DNA from: Desulforhopalus sp.
GTDB lineage: Bacteria > Desulfobacterota > Desulfobulbia > Desulfobulbales > Desulfocapsaceae
DNA: 17,698 nucleotides
Reading direction: 5' to 3'
Assembly: GCA_023231425.1 (NCBI GenBank)
Contig: JALNVI010000059.1
Span: 1 to 17,698 of the forward strand
Shown here piece by piece: positions 12,854 to 17,698 of this stretch (position 1 is the stretch's first letter; each line of letters opens with the position of its first letter). A program made the translations under genes and the position numbers. A model generated the notes under the pieces. That model saw only the letters and a program-made list of their open reading frames with translations, was not told the origin of the DNA and searched no databases.

Positions 12854-13639
12854 TCAGACCTGCAGTCGATATATATGATTCACCGGGCCGCTCCCCTTTC
12901 CCAGATCAAGTCCCGCAGCCAGAGCGCCAGACAAATATTCCTTGGCGTTCTTTATGCTCTCTCTGAGGGACATCCCGTCCGCGAGATTACAGGCGATTGC
13001 CGAGGAGAGTGTGCAGCCCGTCCCGTGGGTGTTCGTGGTAAGGATGCGCTCAGCTTTAAACCAGTATGTGTCACCATTTTCCAACAGGAGATCGTTCGCG
13101 TCACTGACAGAATGCCCGCCTTTAAGGAGTACGGCCCCGCCGATTTCCCGGGAAATAATGAGAGCGGCTGCCACCATATCCTCTTCATTGTGAATCTTCA
13201 TTTTACTGAGAACTTCAGCTTCGGGGATGTTTGGCGTTATAACACGCCCAAGGGGCAGCAGTGTGGTAATGAGACTCTGCCTGGCATCCTCTGAGAGCAG
13301 AGCGGAACCACTGGTGGAAACCATCACCGGATCGACCACAATATTGTCGGCATTGTATTCAATGAGTTTTCTGGCAATGGCTTCAATAATTCGTCCATTT
13401 GAGACCATGCCGATCTTCACCGCATCGGGCCGGATGTCGGTGAAGATAGAGTCGAGCTGCTGCGCAACAAATTCAGGCTCTGCTTCCATAATGGCAAACA
13501 CTCCGGTGGTGTTTTGCGCGGTAAGAGCCGTAATCGCGCTCATGGCATACATCCGGTGGGCAGTTATTGTTTTGATATCCGCCTGAATCCCGGCACCGCC
13601 ACTGCAGTCGGAACCCGCTATGGTCAAGATCTTTTTCAT
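12854..13639 (-). CDS. thiD: hydroxymethylpyrimidine / phosphomethylpyrimidine kinase
   Basis: ThiD phosphorylates the pyrimidine moiety of thiamine (HMP to HMP-P to HMP-PP). The 261-residue ribokinase-fold protein shows ILTIAGSDCSGGAGIQADIKT (4-24), the family N-terminal signature, then KIGMVS (75-80), VVDPVMVSTSG (101-111), ITPNIPEAEVL (134-144), LLKGGH (171-176) and the anion-hole motif THGTGCTLSSAIA with Cys209. ATG 13639 follows GAGGGG and overlaps the thiE stop by four bases (ATGA). An in-frame upstream start at 13666 would add nine residues lying within thiE and is not preferred. It is last in the thiM-thiE-thiD salvage operon. Confidence 0.96.
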   Translation of the reverse strand: MKKILTIAGSDCSGGAGIQADIKTITAHRMYAMSAITALTAQNTTGVFAIMEAEPEFVAQQLDSIFTDIRPDAVKIGMVSNGRIIEAIARKLIEYNADNIVVDPVMVSTSGSALLSEDARQSLITTLLPLGRVITPNIPEAEVLSKMKIHNEEDMVAAALIISREIGGAVLLKGGHSVSDANDLLLENGDTYWFKAERILTTNTHGTGCTLSSAIACNLADGMSLRESIKNAKEYLSGALAAGLDLGKGSGPVNHIYRLQV

Positions 13640-14295
13640 TGAGACCCCTCTGGCTTTCCTGAACACATCCTTTCAGAAGCAGCGCGAAGCTCCCGGCACT
13701 CCTTCTCGATATCATCACTGGCAAAAATTGCGCTGACCAGTGCAACACCAGCAACGCCGGTACCCGCAAGTTCCATGATATTGTGTTTATAAATTCCGCC
13801 GATGGCGACAACAGGAATGGAAACAGCTTCGCAGATTGCTTTCAGAGTCGCGTGATCCAGCAGGTCCGCATCGGACTTTGTTGAAGTGGCAAACACCGCA
13901 CCCACGCCGAGATAATCCGCCCCGTTCTTTTCGGCCTCCACTGCCTGCTCAAGGGTTTGCGTGGAGACACCGAGCATCATCGACTCACCGATTTTGCTGC
14001 GAACATTTGCGGCTACCATATCTTCCTGGCCTACATGAATGCCATCGGCCCCGCACTGCATTGCGATATCAACATTATCGTTAATAAAAAAGGGAACGCT
14101 GTATTTTTTGCAGATCTCTTTAATCTCCAGAGCTTCAGCAAGAAAAGCCTTTTCATCCATCGTCTTTTCACGGAGCTGCACACAGGTAACGCCCCCTTTC
14201 AGGGCCTCTTCCACCTGCATAACCAGTGTCTGGCCTTTCAGCCAGGCGCGATCGGTTACTGCATACAAACGCATATATTGCTCAACAGATTTCAT
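13636..14295 (-). CDS. thiE: thiamine-phosphate synthase
   Basis: ThiE joins HMP-PP with thiazole phosphate to form thiamine phosphate. The 219-residue TIM-barrel protein contains YAVTDR (11-16), GGVTCVQLREKTMDE (34-48), FFINDNVDIAMQCGADGIHVGQED (69-92), MLGVSTQTLEQA, ADYLGVGAVFATSTKSDA (127-144) and VVAIGGI (162-168), all standard for the family and its substrate phosphates. ATG 14295 lies inside the end of thiM and overlaps it by 14 bases. A downstream ATG at 14274 (MRLYAVTDR) is a plausible alternative. The upstream in-frame ATG at 14346 would overlap thiM far more and is unlikely. It is coupled to thiD by ATGA. Confidence 0.95.
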   Translation of the reverse strand: MKSVEQYMRLYAVTDRAWLKGQTLVMQVEEALKGGVTCVQLREKTMDEKAFLAEALEIKEICKKYSVPFFINDNVDIAMQCGADGIHVGQEDMVAANVRSKIGESMMLGVSTQTLEQAVEAEKNGADYLGVGAVFATSTKSDADLLDHATLKAICEAVSIPVVAIGGIYKHNIMELAGTGVAGVALVSAIFASDDIEKECRELRAASERMCSGKPEGSQ

Positions 14296-15103
14296 ATTGT
14301 GCACCACTTTTAAGAGTCTTGCCGTAGAGATTATATATGGCATCAATCAGATAAATTTTAAAGGTCGCATTGCCGTCTGTGCCGCTCATCCGGGCATGTG
14401 CCTTTTCGCCACACAGCCCCATGGCACAGACCGCAGCGAGCGTGGCTTCCAGGGCATTGTCGGGATTGGCGGCAACATACGCTGCCGTCATTGCACTGAG
14501 CATGCAGCCTGTACCGGTGATTTTTGACAGCATCGGATGACCGTTATGAACGGCATACGCGGTGGTACCATCGGTCACAATGTCAACAGTGCCGGTTATC
14601 ACGATGATCGCGCCGGTCTTTCTGGCAAAGGCTTTCGCAGAATTGACAGCAGCGGCGCGAGTCGCATCCGTGATCAGATCGGCAAGATCCGCATCAACCC
14701 CCTTTGTGGCACCACTCCCGGAAACGAGAGTCTTCATCTCAGAGATATTTCCTTTTATAACCGTGAAGTGCACCTCATTCATCAGCATGAGGGCCGTCTC
14801 CGTGCGCAGGGTCGATGCTCCTGCTCCGACCGGGTCGAGGACAACGGGCAGGCCAAGTACATTCGCCTTTTTTCCCGCAGCAGACATGGAGGAAATCGTG
14901 CTGTGGTTCAGCGTACCAATATTGATATTAAGCCCATTGCTGATGGCGGTTATCTCTTCGACCTCGCGGATATCGTCCGCCATAACGGGAGAACAGCCAC
15001 AGGCAAGAAGGACGTTGGCACAATCATTTACCGTAACGTAATTGGTGATGCTGTGAATAAGCGGTGTTCTCGCCCGCATATTCTCCAGACATTCTTTCAG
15101 CAT
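14282..15103 (-). CDS. thiM: hydroxyethylthiazole kinase
   Basis: ThiM phosphorylates 4-methyl-5-(2-hydroxyethyl)thiazole, so it marks salvage rather than de novo synthesis. The 273-residue protein has the family pattern PLIHSITNYVTVNDCANVLLACGCSPVMADD (14-44), LNINIGTL (58-65), VVLDPVGAGAS (87-97), TVIKGNISE (114-122), VITGTVDIV (168-176) and the active-site ITGTGCMLSA with Cys200. ATG 15103 is chosen because GAGG sits four bases upstream; an in-frame ATG at 15151 would add 16 residues without homologous character. It leads the thiM-thiE-thiD operon. No TPP riboswitch was recognised upstream, so control is unclear. Confidence 0.96.
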   Translation of the reverse strand: MLKECLENMRARTPLIHSITNYVTVNDCANVLLACGCSPVMADDIREVEEITAISNGLNINIGTLNHSTISSMSAAGKKANVLGLPVVLDPVGAGASTLRTETALMLMNEVHFTVIKGNISEMKTLVSGSGATKGVDADLADLITDATRAAAVNSAKAFARKTGAIIVITGTVDIVTDGTTAYAVHNGHPMLSKITGTGCMLSAMTAAYVAANPDNALEATLAAVCAMGLCGEKAHARMSGTDGNATFKIYLIDAIYNLYGKTLKSGAQYEIC

Positions 15104-15427
15104 GATTCCTCGCTTTATATACAAATTCAGGTTCCAATATTTTAGACACATGGGATCCTGTGTTTATTTAACTTCTCTCCTGACCACTTTCCTTCCATCA
15201 ATCTTTTGCGCCGATCACCTGAGACATCAGACCGCCCTCTCCAGCCGTCACGCTCCATGTAATCAAGAGTGCGGACCAGGGTTGCGGTTTGCTCTACGCA
15301 GGTAGTGCCCTTCTTCCCGGGCAAGGTCACCGTGCAGCGCCAGTCTGTGGCCAGCACCGAGACCTGTCGTACTGCTGCAGAACGAACAAAATGCGTACAT
15401 TTTTTTTGGAATTATAAAGATCGTTTA
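15104..15427. other. spacer upstream of thiM with a coding-like fragment
   Basis: No confident gene. On the minus strand a frame beginning at GTG 15357 and ending at 15142 (71 codons) shows a GC-ending codon pattern like the neighbouring genes, with WRCTVTLPGKKGTTCVEQ and LVRTLDYMERDGW, but no family was recognised and its start site is weak. It may be a small gene or the remains of one. A near-palindrome ACACATGGGATCCTGTGT (15146-15163) lies 43-60 bases upstream of thiM and could be an operator. An AT-rich hairpin AAAATG-CGTA-CATTTT (15388-15403) with an adjacent T-run lies past the lipoprotein stop and may be a weak terminator. Confidence 0.4.
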
Positions 15428-15661
15428 TCAATAGACGAGTGACCTTTTTTCTATCTCTTTTTTCCGCCGAAGGTATTCATCTTTTGAAATTTTCCCTTTC
15501 TTCCAGTCATTCTCCAGGCTCTTAAGAGCCTTTTTATTTTGGTATTCATAAACTGCTCCGGCAGCCCCAACTCCAACAGCAGCGCCACCAATTGCTCCCC
15601 GGCTGCAGCTGCCAGCCAACAATAATGGGATTAACAGTGCTATCAAAAGTAATCTTTTCAC
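15428..15661 (-). CDS. small lipoprotein with glycine zipper and SHOCT-like C terminus
   Basis: The 77-residue protein starts at GTG 15661, chosen because GGAGG lies seven bases upstream; a longer frame to 15805 runs through repeat-like sequence and lacks a site. Residues 2-18 form a lysine/arginine-led hydrophobic signal ending in LLLAGSC, a lipobox-like site with Cys19. Residues 21-36 are a Gly/Ala-rich segment, GAIGGAAVGVGAAGA, of the glycine-zipper kind that packs in membranes. Residues about 45-72 (LKSLENDWKKGKISKDEYLRRKKEIEK) resemble the SHOCT short C-terminal domain with its G-x-I-S/T-x-x-E-Y pattern. It is probably anchored in the outer or inner membrane. Function is unknown. It is transcribed toward thiM but 324 bases away. 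Confidence 0.7.
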   Translation of the reverse strand: MKRLLLIALLIPLLLAGSCSRGAIGGAAVGVGAAGAVYEYQNKKALKSLENDWKKGKISKDEYLRRKKEIEKRSLVY

Positions 15662-15682
15662 AATATACCTCCATAGATTTCC

Positions 15683-15740
15683 GGGTACTTTGAACAACCT
15701 TGTCTCTCGTTCACAGCCAGGGCACAGGAGAAATTTTTTA
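15683..15740. repeat. partial relative of the 1508-1679 element end
   Basis: TTGAACAACCTTGT..TCGTTCA followed by CACAGGAG-AAATTTTTTAC can be aligned with 1515-1566 (TTGAACCAGCTTGT..TCGTTCA...ACAGGAGGAAATTTATTAC), with one or two gaps. Its CTCGTTCACAGCCA also matches the reverse complement of the right side of that element (CTCGTTACAGTCA). The other half of the element is not recognisable here. It ends about 20 bases upstream of the lipoprotein GTG. The alignment was made by eye. Confidence 0.4.
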
Positions 15741-16041
15741 CTGCAGGGAATCTTACTGAAAGAGCGCTGCCAGCAATTCACTCTTTTAGCAAGGTACCAG
15801 ATCATGGCCTTTCTTCAACCAGGAAGATCTCAGGCTGAGATTCCCGGCACGCTGAATCATTGTAACAGTTCGATTTCACGTAAAATCCATCGCAAATCTT
15901 TTGAAGTGGATATGATCCTCTTGATGCTCAGGTCACAGCGACCACCAGACGAAAATTTGCGGAAAAAACCATAAAAAGAACCTGAAATATTGCAGACTAT
16001 ACGAAAGTAATTCCGGTCAGAATGGGCAACGAAAAGGATAA

Positions 16042-16215
16042 CTCATCGATTTCCTGCTGAAATTAACATGCACGAGACGCCACGCCACAGCAGAATCCAG
16101 CGCCGGTCTCCTCGACAGGGAAAAGGCCAGACATTACACTCTTCACCGCCTGGCAGAGATTCAGGAGCATGCAAAAACTTTGAATAACCCGCAGGATCAC
16201 GGGGAAAATAAGTGA
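16042..16215 (+). pseudogene. possible gene remnant (57-codon open frame without a start)
   Basis: The frame from 16042 to the TGA at 16213-16215 reads with GC-ending codons and a charged, helix-like end (LLDREKARHYTLHRLAEIQEHAK, residues about 24-46), which looks like coding sequence, but it holds no ATG, GTG or early TTG start. A short frame from ATG 16022 (MGNEKDNSSISC) stops inside its beginning, so a one-base shift could once have joined them. No family was recognised. It could equally be a chance frame. Confidence 0.25.
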
Positions 16216-16438
16216 GGATTAGATTATACTCTTGACCAGACGAACTCTGTTCTCCATGCTCGTCCTGCAGGATCATTACAAGAGAAATATCCTGTGGCTG
16301 CAACGATCAAACATTTTCCTTTCAGGGTGCCTTGATAAGGCAAAATTATGGGCAGCCTCTACCTGAGGATGTCGATGCATCGTTACCAATGTTATTCCAA
16401 TGTGATTCGTTTTCCAGGAATCAACATCCAACCCTTTT

Positions 16439-16454
16439 TCGCTCTTAAGAGCGA
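16439..16454. promoter_or_regulatory. 16-base perfect palindrome TCGCTCTTAAGAGCGA
   Basis: The sequence is a perfect dyad without a loop and ends 20 bases before ATG 16475 of the right-edge gene. Position and symmetry fit an operator for a dimeric regulator, or a leader hairpin occluding the start. I could not identify a cognate regulator, and no second copy was found by eye. Confidence 0.4.
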
Positions 16455-16474
16455 TTGAAGTCAACAGGCCTCTT

Positions 16475-17698
16475 ATGATCTACACCGCATACACATTACA
16501 CCCTGAATTCATTGAAGAATTATCGAGACGAATCAATCTGTTGATTGAATCAACAGAGCCAACGACCATTGTTGGCAGTATCTTCCAGAAGATTCCCTTA
16601 ATTCCATCGCAACTCCTTATTTCGCAAATCATCGATGCTGCTGTATGGTCAAGCTTTGCCACCGACGAAGGGAATTCTGTGACCATATCGATCATCCTCA
16701 GTCCGCCAGAAGACTCCTTCAACACGTTCATCTTCGACAAGCCAATCAGCTTTGACGTCAACAACCTCGTAAAATTAGGTGCGGCGCTTGAAAATCCCCG
16801 AGCTGACATTTCTGTCTGGCCCAGCAAAGAAAATAAATTAGTTGTCTGGGGGTTTAGAACACGTTCTGTCGGCACCCTTCTCCCCAGCCTTTGTGTAGAG
16901 GCCATGGCGGCAGGGAGTGTGCTGATAACTTTTGGAGGAAAAAGCCTTGCGGTACTGTTTGGCAATAAGGCGTATTTTATTGATCACTCTTTTTTGATAA
17001 AAACAATCCTGCCCAAGCTCTCAGCAATAAAAGATCAACAAAACGACAGGATACTGTGTCTGATGCGTTATATGTCGCTCTTAAACACCGCGAGACAGAT
17101 GCGTACCCATGGCAGAGGGGGAACTCTGCTTGTGGTACCTGAGAATAGCGAATGGAAACGCTCCATTGATGTTCCTGTCCCCTATACCGGCGGGGGAGAC
17201 TTTCTTGAAAGTGATTACGATGTGACTAAAAAACCTTCCTTGACAACCATTGTTAAAAATTTCTTCGGCACATCATCCCACAGTAAAACAATTGCTGAAA
17301 GGGATAATCTTGAACGCCTGGGGCGCCAGTTGGACCAGCAGTGCAAACATATCGCCAGACTGACTGCTGTAGATGGCGCACTGGTCATGTCTTTTGACCG
17401 ATTTGTCTATTGCTTTGGTGCAAAGATAACTCCCGCCCCAAACGAGACTCCCCCGGCACGTATACGCGTATATAAACCGGTTGAGGAAGACAACGGCACA
17501 ACGGTAAATCTCATGGATCTGGGAGGAACCAGACACCAGTCAGCAGCCCATTTTGCCAATGCTCAACCAGGGGCAGTTGCCGTTGTTGTATCCCAGGATG
17601 GCCATGTTTCCTTTATATCCTCTGATCCAGACACCAGAGATCTCATCGTTATTCAACATGCAGAACTGGCTGTTATTCCTGAAGGGCTGGGAGCCGCT
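16475..17698 (+). CDS. diadenylate-cyclase-like (DisA_N/DAC) domain protein, 3' end beyond the window
   Basis: The frame is open from ATG 16475 to the window end (408 codons, no stop), so the gene is partial. Residues 1 to about 290 are a large N-terminal region with LVVWGFRT (122-129), AGSVLITFGGKSLAVLFG (146-163) and HGRGGTLLVVP (212-222). I recall this layout from sensor regions (DACNV type) fused to diadenylate cyclase domains. The C-terminal part carries DAC marks: AVDGALVMSFD with Asp300-Gly301-Ala302, CFGAKI, GGTRHQSA (350-357) and AVVVSQDGHVSFIS (368-382). In active DisA/DacA enzymes the second motif is RHR; here it is Arg353-His354-Gln355. Cyclic di-AMP synthesis is therefore possible but not assured. 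No stronger start exists: upstream in-frame codons offer no ATG/GTG/TTG before a stop, and the ribosome site (ACAGG) is weak. Confidence 0.75.
   Translation, partial: MIYTAYTLHPEFIEELSRRINLLIESTEPTTIVGSIFQKIPLIPSQLLISQIIDAAVWSSFATDEGNSVTISIILSPPEDSFNTFIFDKPISFDVNNLVKLGAALENPRADISVWPSKENKLVVWGFRTRSVGTLLPSLCVEAMAAGSVLITFGGKSLAVLFGNKAYFIDHSFLIKTILPKLSAIKDQQNDRILCLMRYMSLLNTARQMRTHGRGGTLLVVPENSEWKRSIDVPVPYTGGGDFLESDYDVTKKPSLTTIVKNFFGTSSHSKTIAERDNLERLGRQLDQQCKHIARLTAVDGALVMSFDRFVYCFGAKITPAPNETPPARIRVYKPVEEDNGTTVNLMDLGGTRHQSAAHFANAQPGAVAVVVSQDGHVSFISSDPDTRDLIVIQHAELAVIPEGLGAA

Larger units (their letters stand above)
15662..16474. other. about 0.8 kb without a confident gene
   Basis: This is the longest gene-poor stretch of the window, between a minus-strand lipoprotein and a plus-strand gene. 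It contains a segment related to the 1508-1679 element (15683-15740), a coding-like but start-less plus-strand frame (16042-16215) and a 16-base palindrome (16439-16454). Open frames at 15690-15974 (+), 16043-16303 (-) and 16276-16464 (-) have no recognisable domains or ribosome sites and are probably chance. Divergent promoters for the lipoprotein and the right-edge gene should lie here, but I could not place convincing -35/-10 pairs. Confidence 0.5.

Noticed and set aside
15281..15310. RNase P RNA-like GAGCAAACCGC on the minus strand
   Set aside because: An 11-base match alone; the conserved GGAAAGTCCGGGCTCC and terminal cores of RNase P RNA are missing around it.
15104..15427. TPP riboswitch upstream of thiM
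   Set aside because: The expected CUGAGA and downstream conserved core are not present on the minus strand in the right order. A CTGAGA lies on the opposite strand only.
1..17698. CRISPR array, tRNA or rRNA genes, integrase or transposase
   Set aside because: No regularly spaced identical repeats, no cloverleaf or rRNA core sequences, and no recombinase motifs were seen in any frame.

Overview
The window looks like a chromosomal segment from an anaerobic Desulfobacterota-type bacterium (Desulfobulbales or a relative). The evidence is the late cobalamin gene set, the AmmeMemo pair and the style of the dispersed intergenic repeats. The assignment is inference. Base composition changes along the window: bases 1 to about 2,800 (AmmeMemo pair and a porin-like gene) are visibly AT-rich with AT-ending codons, while the cobalamin, YcaO and thiamine genes use GC-ending codons.

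Left (plus strand): an AMMECR1-domain gene and a MEMO1-family gene form a two-gene unit (109-1490). A 409-base spacer follows, with a 172-base element bounded by 12-base perfect inverted repeats and two stable hairpins. Next comes an outer-membrane beta-barrel protein (1900-2532) and a spacer with a 20-base palindrome, a terminator hairpin and copy A of a dispersed repeat.

Centre (minus strand, transcribed right to left): a YcaO-TPR gene is stop/start-coupled (ATGA) to cobC. Then come cobU, cobT, cobS, a fused cobD-cobQ gene, cbiB and ndk, followed after a terminator by a small carboxymuconolactone-decarboxylase-family gene. CobQ, CobD, CbiB, CobU, CobT, CobS and CobC cover the whole route from adenosylcobyrinic acid a,c-diamide to the finished cobamide (late amidation, aminopropanol arm, nucleotide loop). 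Corrin-ring genes are not in the window. Repeat copy B sits between cobU and cobT.

Right: thiM-thiE-thiD (minus strand) is a compact thiamine salvage operon with overlapping genes. Upstream are a GTG-started small lipoprotein with a glycine zipper and a SHOCT-like tail, then about 0.8 kb without a confident gene. At the right edge, on the plus strand, the first 408 codons of a protein with a diadenylate-cyclase-like (DisA_N) domain run off the window, preceded by a perfect 16-base palindrome.

Strongest leads: (1) an apparently intact YcaO-TPR enzyme coupled to cobamide assembly; (2) the CobD-CobQ fusion, whose two products are the two substrates of CbiB, the next gene, which overlaps it by one base; (3) the edge-truncated diadenylate-cyclase-like protein with a variant RHQ motif; (4) two families of short dispersed elements in the spacers, one inside the cob gene run.
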